Shown here: positions 34,314 through 48,200 of the stretch, in pieces
How positions within the stretch are numbered: position 1 is the first letter of the stretch
Layout: each line of letters begins with the position of its first letter
Origin: Allolobophora icterica
Taxonomy: Eukaryota; Annelida; Clitellata; Crassiclitellata; Lumbricidae
Reading direction: 5' to 3'
NCBI GenBank assembly: GCA_963556255.1
Contig: OY744615.1
Coordinates: forward strand, 15,264,037-15,328,036
Length of the DNA stretch: 64,000 nucleotides
Made by a program: the position numbers and the translations under genes
The notes under the pieces: model-generated
What the model was told of the DNA's origin: nothing
What the model saw: only the letters and a program-made list of their open reading frames with translations
Database searches by the model: none

Positions 34314-36196
34314 CTTACTTGATTTTCGTTATAGATTTCTTTATTTGCCAAAGGATCGCATTGAATTTGAGAATAATAGGCAACAACTACCAAGCCAGTA
34401 AATCCCGCCAGGAACTCAATGAAGAATTCTCCCGGGAGTTTAAGCAGGATAGTTCTGAAAGAAAACGATTTCATCTTGCATGCCTGTGGATTATGAAAGA
34501 ATACACTCGTTAAAGCACACTTCCATTAACTTACAAAAGTGATGCAGCTGTATTGCCATGGCTGATCTTTAAAAATGCGTTTTAAGACAGTTTACAAATG
34601 TAATATGCTGCACAAAATGAAATGCAACAGTGCGCAAATGTGTGATCATATGTAAGTGCGAATATATAAGTACGCATGTACGCTAGTACGTGTGTGTTTA
34701 TGCATGGATGTTATTACAATAATATGTCTATCAATGTTTTTATGGTGGTGAATGTAATTTTCCACTGTATCAGATAGTTTTAAGCACGTATTCGTATCGG
34801 AAGTGGCCCTAACGTAATTCATTCTGGAGATTTATATAGCGCCTCTTCAAGAGACCTACTCAGAGGCGAGTGGCCAATGTCATTGACTAATCGGATTGCT
34901 GACTTGAATACGATTAGTAGATATATTTGTTAGCTTCTAGGCCAAGGTCAAGGCCGAGGTCATCCAAGGTCACGATCAACTTCAAGGTCAAGGTCAAAGG
35001 TCAGAGTAGGTGAATGGATGAATGAATGAATGTCCGACTTTCCAAGCTCGAACTTCACCATAGTGTCACGCGACTTGGCCGAGGCCAAGGTCAAGGCCAA
35101 GGTAATTCAACGTCAAAAGTCCGAGTAGGTGGATGGATGGATGAATGGACGATATCGACATCGTTCACGCGAGATCGTCTTTGGCATCTAGGCCAAAGTC
35201 ATTACGTCAAGCCAAATAAGCTAACTGACTGTGATCTGTTGACGTCGGTTGAAACTTGAAAGTACTTGTAAAGTACGATGTGTAGTTAAGATAATGACGT
35301 TCTGTTATGTTAATGACGATCGATTCGGTTAATGGCGATCGGTCACGTGACACTTTACTTCGGTGCTTTACAGAAACAGCGATGTTTCAGAAAGATATAA
35401 TATGAACCATCGCCGGATGCCCACATATTGACTTTCGTTGACGCGGCAGAACACTTGAGGAGTGTTGGCTGTGCGATAAGCGAAATGATATGTCGCCATG
35501 GAAACGAGGAATCGATTATACGGACGAACGAATGGACTGTGTAGGTGTGTGTAGGCATTTCATCGATCGCCGCACGCACTGTATTCATCGGTTGGCTAGC
35601 GTTGTTCGCTACTGATAACAAAATAATGTTGCTTTCTACGCTGCGTCGTTGCTCTAGTAAAGTTTGGTTGGAGCTTTAAACAGTTTTGCGAATTCGTTTA
35701 TCACGTCAGTTTGCCGGGTATTCAGAGGTAAAGAATTTCTATAAGAAAAATAATTTCACTGTTTCCTCGATTATATAATACAGGGACGAAAGAACTGTGT
35801 ACCGGGGAACTGCATCTTTGCGGCAAAACCTTGCTTATCAAAATAACTTGTTTATTCAGTCTAAGGATTACTTTAGGCATAGTGTAGTTGATGCGGCATT
35901 TAACTAGTAGAAGCGGCGCTATATAAATGAAATTTTAATTTGGCAACAGCCGTTGTTTTTCCAATGCTGATGAAGTCACGTTGGTGTTACTTGGTCGGCG
36001 GGAGTACTGATGATGATTAGCATAATCCTTTAACAACCGGAAAATACCATTCCCATCGTTAAAGGGAAGATTAGAGAAAATTTGATACACAACATAATTA
36101 GAGATACTAGTTATTCAGGACGTTCATGGCTTTCGATACACACGCACATAATGTTGGCTTCACCTTGCATACACATGACTCACACACACACACACA

Positions 36197-36228
<32 letters not shown>

Positions 36229-39200
36229 CACACGCACTAAATACAGATTGTTTTTCGTAAGCAGGTCTGAACTTTGGTTTCGGTTTCGGTTTCTCAGCTC
36301 GACTCAACGCTCGACCTTCGTCGCGTCAAAGGATATTCAACCATCGCCCACGCACATTTTTTCGTGGCGTCTCGTGCCTCAAAGGAATGTCAACCAACGC
36401 CGACCCACATTCCTTCGTGGCGTCTCGTGCCTCAATGGAATGTCAACCATTGCCCACGTACATTATTTCGTGGCAGAGATCCTAGTATCTTGCTAATGCA
36501 CTGGAACATCCTATGTATATACGTGACATTTCATCATCATCATCAACAGTTCCTGACGCCAGCCATTTGACGGCGATGGATACGAATAAATGATCTCCAT
36601 TGTCCTCGGTCATTTGTCAAGCATCATCATCAACAGTTCCTGACGCCACCCATTTGGCGGCGATGGATACGAATAAATGATCTACATTTTCCTCGGTCAT
36701 TTGTCAAGTCTATTGCCCGCTTAATGTTAACATCAATCGTGACATTTAATAATACATTTAATTTAATTTAATTTAAAGTTTTTAATTTTAATTTTTAATT
36801 TTAATTTTTAATTTTAATTTTTAATTTTAATTTTAATTTTTAATTTTTAATTTTAATTTAAATTTTTAATTTAAATTTTTAATTTTAATTTTTAATTTTT
36901 AATTTTTAATTTTTAAATTTTTGATTTAAATTTTAAATTTAAATTTTAAATTTTTAATTTTAATTTTTAATTTTAATCTTTAATTTTAATTTTTCATTTT
37001 AATTTGTAATTTTAATTTTTTACTTTAATTTTAATTTTGAAATTTTAATTTTTAATTTTTAATTTTAATTTTTAAGTTTTGGTTTTAATTTTTTAATTTT
37101 AATTTTAATTTTAAATTTAAATTTTTTATTTTAATTTTAATTTTCTACTTTAATTTTAATTTTTAATTTTAATTTTTGAAATTTAATTTAATACATTAAT
37201 ACATTTAATTTAATACATTTAATAATACGTGACATTTACTACTACTTAATACTAAACACTCGAACTGAGGGATTAAATTAAAATATGTTTCATATTAAAG
37301 ACTCAATATATATTGTAATGTGGGTTCTATGTGGGAAATATGGGTTCCATATGGGTCCTGTATGGCAATATGGGTCCTATATGGAAAATATGGGTCCTAT
37401 GTGGGAAATATGGGTTCCATATGGGTTCTATTTGGGAAATATATGACTTATATGGGAATATGGACCTTACATGGTAAATGGGTCCTGACCTTCGACGCTG
37501 GCCTTGACTTTGAAAAATGTATTATCGTGTGCAACTCTTCCATCGCCGAGAAAATGTCTTATAACTGTATCTAGCCCCGATTTTATGTATCGTATACGTA
37601 CAATTGTAGGACTTCTACTCCTACCACAGTGTGACTGGGGTTGCTTGTTACAGAAAGTCTGTAATACTGGTACGCAGTATTCGTTGAAAGATTAAAAAAT
37701 GAAGGAGCAGAATCGATGTTTAATAATGCCTGCGTCGATCTTAGTAATTCCGTAAACGTTGATCCATCGTTACTTCCGTTTAAAATCCAGCTTGTAATCT
37801 GGTATGCACCTCTGTTGCGTCTTATCGCTTTCAACGCAATTCTCCAAATTTTAACAGGGTCAGGACATTTTATCTGCAGCCAGACATTTAGGATTGATCT
37901 ACTATCCGCTATCCATGTTCCATTGACACCATCTGCATTTAGACTATTGAAAGCTCCATACGCTTGATACTTGTCAGTAACAATTGAACTAGCACTTGCA
38001 ATAAATCCGGTAACACTTTCGTCAGCCTCCAAATTAGGTATGTATCCGATATGACACTTTTTATTATCCGCTCTATTAAGAGCGTTATCTACATAATTTT
38101 TAGTTGAGGCATCTTGAGGATTAACGGGGTCTTTTAAATCGGTTATAGATTTTTGTCTCATAACGATATCTTGGTAAACATCGATTTTATGGTTACTGGA
38201 CGATTTACCGAATCGAATTATATTTTCCGTTCCCACTTTGCACAAGAAACCTTCGATCGATTGCAACGTAATAGGTTGGTTTAAATAACCTTCTATTTTG
38301 TTTGACAGATTACCCAGTATCAAAGCAAACAGTTTGTTTCCGCGTAGATCCTTACAGCCTATATTACGTTGACGATCCGAGCCCACACTTAAAAATAGAT
38401 TGCCGGTCATAACGTCACCAGTCTTAGAAACTTTGTTCACACCGCTATTAATATCTACGTAATTTTTGGTAGCACCATCTTGGGAATTAGTAGGTTCTAA
38501 CACGTTGACCAGTTTATGAGAATCTAAATTAATATTCTCGGTCGCGGCGTTTGTTCCATCCATACGAAGGAAAGTAGCATTTGCTTGAGACAATGTAACT
38601 CCTCCGGCAATTATTCTTTCCGAGTATCCAACATCAGTATGTCCGAATTTATCCACAGGCATTTTTAGTATATATATACAAAATATATATACAATGTATA
38701 TATTTATATTTTATTTATTTATAATAAAATAAACCGTTGGGTGAGCTCATGAGCTCAAAGGAGGCTGAATAGCCTACCACGATTTAAGTATCGTATATGT
38801 ATAATTGTATGCTATGAAGTCCTACGTTAATCTGACCGGGAATAGGTGTTTTCGTAAATCTGTAATACTGATACGCAGTATTCGTTGAAATATTGAAAAA
38901 TGACGGTGCAGTTGCAGTTCTCAATAACGGAGTCGTCGACGTTAATAACCTCGTAAATGTCGAATCGTCATCGTTACGCCCTGATAGGGCCCAAGACGCC
39001 GTGTCTATTCTATATACATTATCGATGGCTTTCAACGCGATTCTCCAAATTTTAACCGACTCGGGACATTTTATCTGTATCCAGCTATTTAAAGCCACAT
39101 TAGAAACCCAAGATCCGTTCAAACCATCCGCGTTGAGACTATTAAACGCTCCGTACGCTCGATATCCGTCTATGTGTGAACTGGCACTAGCGACGAAACC

Positions 39201-42200
39201 GGTACTACTCTCGTCGGTTTCTAAATTAGGTATATATCCGAGATAACATTTTTTATGAGCATTATCTACGTAATATTTGGTAGCACCATCTTGGGAATTA
39301 GTAGGCTCTAACACGTTGACAAGTTTATGAGAATCCAAATTAATATTCTCGGTCGCAGCGTTTGTTCCATCCATACGAAGGAAAGTAGCATTTGCTTGAG
39401 ACAGTGTAACTTCTCCGGCAATTACTCTTTCCGAATATCCAACATCAGTATGTCCGAATTTATCCACAGGCATTTTATAATATATATATAATATATATGG
39501 TATATTATATATATTAAAATAAACCTTTTATAACTTCTTGAAAATTCGCGCCATCGTCCATCATCTTCAACACGTACAAGCACAGATGACCGCAAAACAC
39601 TTCGTTATCGGGCTGTATTCGTTCGCTGTTATAATCAACCGGACGACGTAAATATTTCAGTAGCTCGGTAGGTGGAGGGAGACCATAGCCATCGAAATAT
39701 TTCGCCGAAATTTCGCCTTTCTTCTTGATCCAACACACCCAATGAGTCCCGCTCCCACTAGATTTATCTAGGTTAAGAATGCCGCTTTCGTTAGTAGGCC
39801 TACTCGGTCTCTCGGGCAACTCGTCTCGTAGGAACACGCCTCTGAAGTTTGTGATATTTAGTTTCTTCTTAGCGCCGTCTAGCAGTTGTATATTCGACAA
39901 AGGAACATTCGGTAACACGACTCCGCAAACGTCAATTTCTGTAACACTTCTAAAACTCATTTTATAATCAACGAATAGATTCTTTATGTGCTCAGCGTAA
40001 AGAGTAATGTCCGTACGCTAGTGTGTGAATGCCGTCTTCCATTATTACTCGTTTGTCATCATCCGCGGATAATGCAACTTTATTTACCTGCTCGGTATAA
40101 ATATCATGATGATACGATCTAAAAACGTTCATTTTTCTTAGTCGTTCTCTCTTGGTAAAAAGACAGTTTTTGTAATCATCGTGAGTTATCGTTTTCTTAA
40201 CAACATTTTGCTTAATGCCTTTACACTTCTTATGATCTTCACCATCCATTCTATACGAGTACAACTTGGCCCTCAAACCTACAAACTCGGAAATCTGTTT
40301 TCCTGCTGATTCATCTTTGAACATACCGATTACTTTCTTGTTCATTCCGCTTCTTAAACCCGATGGGTGATCTTCTGGGTAATCACTCGTATCGAATCGA
40401 ACCGCAACGTCTTGAGCGATATCGTCGTAAAAATCTTGTTTGTATTTCATATGCCAACGAATCTGTATCGGTGAATAACAATTTAGCTCTGTCTCCGTAT
40501 TTTTGCCGTATAAAATTGTAATGAAAGTCGTACATCAAAGTTTTACTTAAGTCTAATATACACATGCCTAGATATATCGGTTTATTATAAAACAACCTCG
40601 GTCTTTTCATGTGAACGGCGATTAGATTCTCGTCGAAAATCGTAAGGCGGTCATAATTAGTTTTTGCAGCTAGCTTAATAGCTTCCTTCTCGTGACATAC
40701 CAATTTTATATCTACATGATTTTCGATCCTTTCAAGAGTTTTTCCAAAGACGCTATTGTTCATCAATTTGAAAAAGTCTTTCTCAAAGTTATTTGTGGCA
40801 CTCGTTCTCAAGTTTGTGTTTAGGTCTACATAATATTTCAACCAAGGGCTTTCTTCGAATAGTATCCCTCTGTGAATTTTCGCGATTTTCAACCCGAGAC
40901 TTTCGTACAACTTCAAATTTTCGTAATGTACCACGTACTTCTTCTTATCGTTCAAGTTTGGAATTAGTTTTGGTATATTATATGTAAATTCCGACGAGAT
41001 GCTCTCGGGAGCCAGAGGATAGTCGTTGTGGAGATCGTGCAATTTTTCGGAATAGTCTAAATCCACTTCCAATATACACGATCCCGTTACATTCCAATTA
41101 TTTAGCTCGTCTTCGCTCATCCATTTAAATCCATGAGTCGGTAAAGGTTTGCTCATCGCCCAACCGTATAAATTATTAGCGTCTAGATAAGTTATATATG
41201 ACGAAGGCTCGCTGCTATCGAATTTATCCGCCGTCATATACTTATTGTTGGCTTTCCCATAACGATTCGAAATTGTGCTGATTCCTCCTCTTATTCCTTG
41301 CTTAATCATCAGAATCATATCGTAATAGCTCAACAACTCCAACTTTATACCGATCAACTTCAAAGCAGCATCCCAGGCCAGTCCCGGAGAAGTGTAATAC
41401 CATGCGGGATCTAGACGATAATTACTCATGCATACGTCTCTAAAGTTTTCGAAAACATCGGCTAAGAGTAGAACATCCGAAACATTGTACAGGTCGTGGT
41501 ATTCTCTAAACGTTTTACATCCGAATGCATTCCATACATTTTTGGCGTGATCGTAATCTTCGTCGCTAATATCTGAGTCGTTTAGCCTCGAATAAAATGC
41601 GGACTTGGGAGGTAGTTCGGTTTCGTTAAATCTATCGATGGAAGCAACGTAATCGTACGGGTAAATTCCTTTTTTAAGTAAAAGATCGAGCTGTATCCCA
41701 GAATATGATGCACCAAGATTTTTACATTGTTCTTTCTTCAGATTCTTAGATAAAGCGTCAAGACTCGATGCCATGAATCTATAACTGTCGATGAATCGCA
41801 ATTCACGTTTAACGTTAATTTCTTTCCCTTCTTTGTTTAGAAACTTATCGACGATCACTTCTCTGCTAAACGATATGTACTTCTCTTCGTTATTAGGAAT
41901 GCATTTAATTTTCTCATTCTGATCACCTCGCAATTTCTTTACGAACAGATGGCTATCGTATCCGGACAGATTATGGAATACTACTGGAAAGAACCTCGGA
42001 ACTTTATAGTCTAGATTACAACCATTATGAGCGGCCCCTCTAAAAATACCGCTCAAATGACAGTGGTCTCTAACCCGATCTGTACCCAAAGCCCCTCCAC
42101 AGATATGACATAAAGTAGTTTCCTTAAACTTTTTTCGGTCATCTGGAGTAAATATCATCTTCTTCGGAAATTTAAACTGATTGTAGATTCGTTTTATAGT

Positions 42201-45200
42201 CTCTTCGAGACTATCTACGAATATTTGACCGATATCGTCGTCTTCGCTTTCGGCCGTGTACGTTACAGGATCTTGTTGATATAATATATCGTCGAAGCAA
42301 TTTACGTAATAACAAAACGAGCTAGGCGTGTGTTTTTGGTATTTATCGGTATAAGACACGCGAGGATCTGGCTGGCATGTGTCTATAGGTTTGATGAAAG
42401 ATTCGAAATCTGCATAAACTATAAAGGGAACTCTCATCGACCTATTATAATTTTTAAAACTTAACGTAGTTCCCGGTTCTGGGACTTCTATTTTTTGAGC
42501 GGCGTTTTGCGAACAGTGCTCGGTATGTTTATTAACCGCTTCTATTCTTGTATAACCGTTTAAACATCTTCTACAATAGTGCATTGAAGTATGGGATTTT
42601 TCCGTTCGTGAAGCCATCAATCTGTTGAAATTCTTTATCCAACAATAATGTTTCTTATCTCCGTCGGAAATAAGCAATAGTTCAACGATAGAAACTTTAT
42701 CGTCTCGTTGATTCGACACATAAATTGGGAATACTATCTTATTTTCAAAACCGAATACGTCAACGCTTATATTATTATTTCTCTCAAACTTGCTTATTAT
42801 ATTAGCATCGGCAGCAACCGAAAATTCGATACCGCTCCAATCGAGTTGCTTCGATTGTTTGATTAATTCTTTCGTAATTCTTTCGGGATGATTGTCAGTT
42901 GGATTTAATGCTCTAGTAATGCACCACTTGAAACATTGCTCGTCATTATTCTTCATATTGATAATAGCCTTTTTGCTAGATAGTTCTGTAGGCAACGGAA
43001 CGTAAGAACTGCCTTTCAATGGTTTATAAACAGCAGTATTGACATCTAACTTTACAACATTCACGAATCTCCAATTACTTCCCCGCATCTGGAAACTTGC
43101 CATAGTCTCTGGGATCTTATTTATTGCATTATCGTATATTTCGTTAATATCGGTAGCATCTAAAATAACTTCAGTCTTCGAGACGAATGGAACATTCGCG
43201 GATTCTTCTTCTCCAGATTTCATATCAACGCGCTCCATGGTACATGTAAGAACGAGTTGAACCTTAACCTGACGATTTTTTGACAACAGACTAAAAACCT
43301 GCGGTCTAACGGCGTTAAGAAAAGACACGGCATCGATTCCAGAAGAACCATCGATAGTGTATTGTTTAGTGAATCCTTTAATAGCCGATGCAGTCTTTCG
43401 AATTTCAAACTTCTTTGTATTGATTTTAGCAAAGAGACTCTTTATTTTCGATTTGAACGATTCCAATCTTTCGTTCACAGGTTTCTTCACTTTAGGAGGT
43501 ATGTAACTAACTAACCAATCCGCAAAAGAATTAATATTCGACCTAACCTTAGTTTTCAACTCACTGAGAACTTTATTACTTGGTTGGGAAATATATTTGG
43601 TCGGAGTAAGAATTGGCGCTCGAATATCGGGAACTGGAGAGTCGAGCAAGTTTTTATCTTTGCTCATAGCAGCAATCAGATCCGCTTTTCGCAGTTTCCA
43701 ATATCCGACCATGCCGCTCCGTTTTGCCATGACTCTCAATTCTGTTACAGTTTTCAACTTGTAGTCCATTCCTTTATATATACATATATATATTCATTTC
43801 TTTAAGTGTTGTCTAAGAAAAACACAAATATTTATTTATGTTTAATTTTTTATTTATTTTTTTCCCCAAAATCTCACAGCTCATTCACAACGGAATCGAT
43901 AGTTTTGTTGTTAATGCTATCGTACACCTTAATTTTGTATCTATTTCTCCATACTTTTCCATTATACCATTCTATTATTGGGGCGTTTTGCCCGTGCGCC
44001 TTAGCTGCTTTGTATATCGACGGATACACGACAACATCACCGGTTTCTAGGTCTAAAATTTCTACTTTTTTCGGCTGATTTCTGATATACCTCGCTCTAT
44101 CATATGCGCCTTCCTGGAAGTTTCTTTTCAATGTTCGTTCTTTCCGATATTCTTTCCAGTATCCTTTCTGATATTCTTTCTGATATTCTTTCCGATATTC
44201 TTTCTGCTGCTCTTTCTGCAGTTCTTGCCTTTGTCGTCTCTCTAGTTTCTCTAGTTTCTCTTTTTCTGAGTTATCTTGAACACAAATCTCCATTGCGCTC
44301 AATAGAGCTATAAGCTCGGGCTTGTTGAGATGAGCACAACCCTTAACGTTGTGCTGGACCAGTAAGCTTCTCAGCTCTGGAAGTTTCATCTTCTTATTAC
44401 TAATATAAGTAAACATCTCTTTATGTATGTTTAAGAAAAAAAGACATTTTTTTCATAGCCTTCACCCTTAGCATTTAGCATTTAAATCGCGGCGATTTAA
44501 GACGAGCTTCTACCGTAGACGACGTTTAGCTTCTGTCCGTCCGATTGAAGCTCTAGCAACTTGTCCGAAATTACGATAGCATAAGCTTCGGTTTCGGCCG
44601 GCACTGCCGTATTAAATATAGCTTTGATCTGAATATCGACGACCGACGACTTTAATCGCTCAGATTGTTTGCTAACGTCGAAAATCATTAGCGGATATAG
44701 TTCTTTATAATCACTCGGTGTTATATTACTCTGCGTTATCAACTGATCCATTCCGTAGAATTTTTCGCTAAACGTTGCCGCTGCTCGGTACGCTCTCGAG
44801 AATTGTTGATTAGGAAACGATAAGTTGTAGTCTACAGCCGGGTATCTTTCCTGATTCATCATTACGTACATGTTCTTAAGATCGCAATGGTCGAAGATCG
44901 ACGGATTAGCTTCTTGATTTCCGTCACGACTTGTCTGAAATCCTACGATTATGTACCTCGGTTTTTCCGGAGATGTCTTGACACTAAGTCTCCAACTGAA
45001 AGTAGTCGACTGAGGAACAGTTATGGTATCGCATTGACGAGCGCGATAGGCTACAGCCAACGATGCTTTCGATTCGATCGTTTTATACAACTGCATTTTT
45101 TCCATATCGGATGGAATAACGTGAGGCATAAACCACGATATCTTCTCTATTGCAACTTTTCCAGCCGCTGCATCGTGACCTCTAAAAATTGCGTCGTCGT

Positions 45201-48200
45201 CGGCTTTACGCACTAGCGTTAGCGTATGTTTCAAACCGTAAACAATCTTGTCGTAATCATCGCAAAAACCGAAGATATGCTTTAATGCAACTATAAAGCT
45301 GAACGTTCCCTTAGCAGTCGGTTTTCGAATAAGATACTGTTGTCTGACCGCAAACCCCGTGTTTTCGGCGACAACGGCCGTTGCACCACTGTCTTTATAC
45401 CACAGCTGATTTAAACCTTGTGCCAGTTGAAAATCGTTTGGGTATTTTAGCAATCCAAGCATCGTGGTAGCTTGACCTGGGTGAAATAACGTTTCTATTT
45501 CTTGATTCGACAGAGAATACGATATTTGGCTAAATAGATGCATTAGCCCGTTATTCGTAACAGCCACTGCATCGGCATTAACGTATGCGGTGTTATCCGC
45601 TTTTGTCAGTCTTCCTTCGAATAGCAAATAAGACTCTGAAGGGTGGCTGAACAAGTCTTGGAGTTCAATATTGATACGAATCTCGCCCGTTGTGTTTAGA
45701 TTCGTTCTCGCAGTAGGTTCGTACTCGTGAAATTCGTATCGTTCGATACTCTCGTCCGTCAAAGGTTGTTCCGTGAATCTTAGTATATCTGATTGCATTT
45801 TTTTTTATTAATAATATATGATTTGACTTTATTTAAATATAAATAACCTATGCAACTTTCAATCCAGCTCCGTTTAAACGTCTAACGAGATCTTGAATTC
45901 TAATGGCGCTCTTTGCATTGGAATTCAGACCGTGCCCCATCATTAAATTATTTATATTTGTATTCTTCGAACGCGCTCCGTCGTTAATTAGTCTAGTTAG
46001 AACATCTTTACTTTCTTGAGTTAGAACGTCTTTACCTTCGTTCAGCTGCGGTTGGAACGCTGAAAACGCTGGAAGCGCTGAAAGCGTTTATGAACTTGTA
46101 GTCGGTAAATTTTTGGGACTCATAATTTTAGCAATCGCTTTATCGACTAACCGTTTCCCGGCGTCAGCAGCGACAGTTTTACCAACATCCAGCGCTTTCT
46201 GCCCGATGTCTTTAGCCGCATCTTTTCCTACGCTGAGAGCGGTTGACGCTATTTGTTTAGCCGCATTCGACGTAAATAGATTCTTGAAAAAACCCGCAAC
46301 AACATCGAATATTCCCGCCCCTCCGATAACGTATTGTTTCTTATACCTTCTTTTAGTAACTACTAACATTTTTTATATTAATAGCATTATATTTTTATAT
46401 TCATTTTTATTTATCGCTCCTTGTCTTAGTAACTCGTCGCATATACCAACTATCTCATTTCTCACACCCGTATTGCCCGCCTCGAAGCTGGCCATTCGCA
46501 GAGATAACATTTCTATTAATGCATTAGGATCTTGAGGAATAACGATGCTCTGTAGGCCTATTCCTTTACCTTGCGCCTTTGACATCATCGAGTCCCATAT
46601 CGGTTTAATAATATTTTTATATTTTAAGCTCCTAGAGGATTTTGGTTTACTTGGATTTTTCGGCTGCCTCATAGCATTCGTTATCTTCAGAATCTCGGCA
46701 TATTCTTCCCGATCGTTTGCATTGAAAATCGACTCGTCCGGTTTGGCCATCGTTAATAATTCCCAAAGTCCTGGAGTTCCTTCGTATATCTTAGGCCTAT
46801 CGCCTACCGTCACGTTATTGCCGTCGATCGATATAGGACTGTCGCCTATATAAAATTGGCCGTCTTTAGAGTTTATTCCGAACGTTGTGTCTACCGTCTT
46901 TTTATCGGACGCGTATTGCTGCAGGTACTTCACCGCAATATCTCCTATTTCTAAGGTTTTTATATCTTCTAGGCCAACCGGGTCTTCTCCGTAAGCCTGT
47001 ATCGAAGGGTATTGAGGAAACAGAATGGCTTTTAACGATGTCGAAATAGAAGCGGGAAGCGCTTTTAGAGCGTTAGCTGTATCTGCCGAGTTTTCTTTTA
47101 TAGTAGATAACAAAGCCTTTTGTTCTTTTGAAATTGTTGATTGCGAGTCGACTATTGGTTTGTACAATCTCGTTAATTCTCGTTGTAGTCCTATGTCTCC
47201 TAATCTCTCGGATAAAAAGTTTTGTCGAATATTCTTCTTCGATTTCAGAAACTCTTCAACGATAAAATCTCTTTTTGCGGGATCGGTTATTTTTAGAAAC
47301 GACATTATATTTTATTTATATAAGCTTATAGCTATATTTTTTAAACGTAAATTCGAACGTAAATTCGAACGTTGATTTCGAACGTTCAATTTACGTTCCC
47401 GTTAAAACGTTCTCGTTAAACGTTAATTTTTCTGTGCTAACTTTGGTTTTATTTTTAATTTTTTCTTTCATATCGTTGAATTTCACAAACTCGCTTAGAA
47501 TTAGCGAATATTCAACGTCTGAAATATTGTCGTCCACAAGAGCTTTTGAAATAAGGCTACTGATTGTGTTTAGTTTTGCTTCCGCTAACGTTTTAATCTT
47601 TTCGTGCTTTGTCAATTTCAGTGCAAGCTTCTTACTAACTTGTCCTCCGATAATAATTAACAATCCAACACCTACTGCCGTACCTGTTGCTATCGCTATG
47701 GCCGGAGTTGCAATTACAGTAGCCAGAGCGGCCAGTCCCGAGCTACTAAGCCCCATCACAGTTACTATCAGAGCGTTGTCGATAATGCTAATCATTCTTA
47801 TGTTCCTACGATACTTTGTACTTAAGGCAGTCCTTTTATCGCGTTCTTGTTCGATTTCTTTTTGAATTTCGTTAATTTTTTTAAAACGATACGATTGCGC
47901 TGAATTTTCAATTTGTTTATATTCCATTATTATTATTATTAAGATTTTTTAAATTTAAACGTGGTAATTAATGTAGCATAGCGAATCTTTTTCGTTAATG
48001 ATTACTACGGAATCGGAATTGTTTTGAATAGTAATAACAATGTCTTCTACATCTTCGCAAATGGTTGAGTCTTGCAAGCTACATCTCTTTTCTTTAAGCG
48101 CCTGTCTAAGCGACACTAGACAGACTCCCCTAGTTAGTCGGACTCCAAATCCTAGCTCTTGCGAGACCGACGATCTGGGTTGAATTGTGATCACTCCTTG

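Noticed and set aside
35355..35621. 88-codon frame in the left arm of Element B
   Set aside because: No similarity to any Polinton protein and lies in repeat-rich noncoding DNA.
47434..47865. 143-codon hydrophobic plus frame
   Set aside because: Antisense shadow of the membrane-protein gene.
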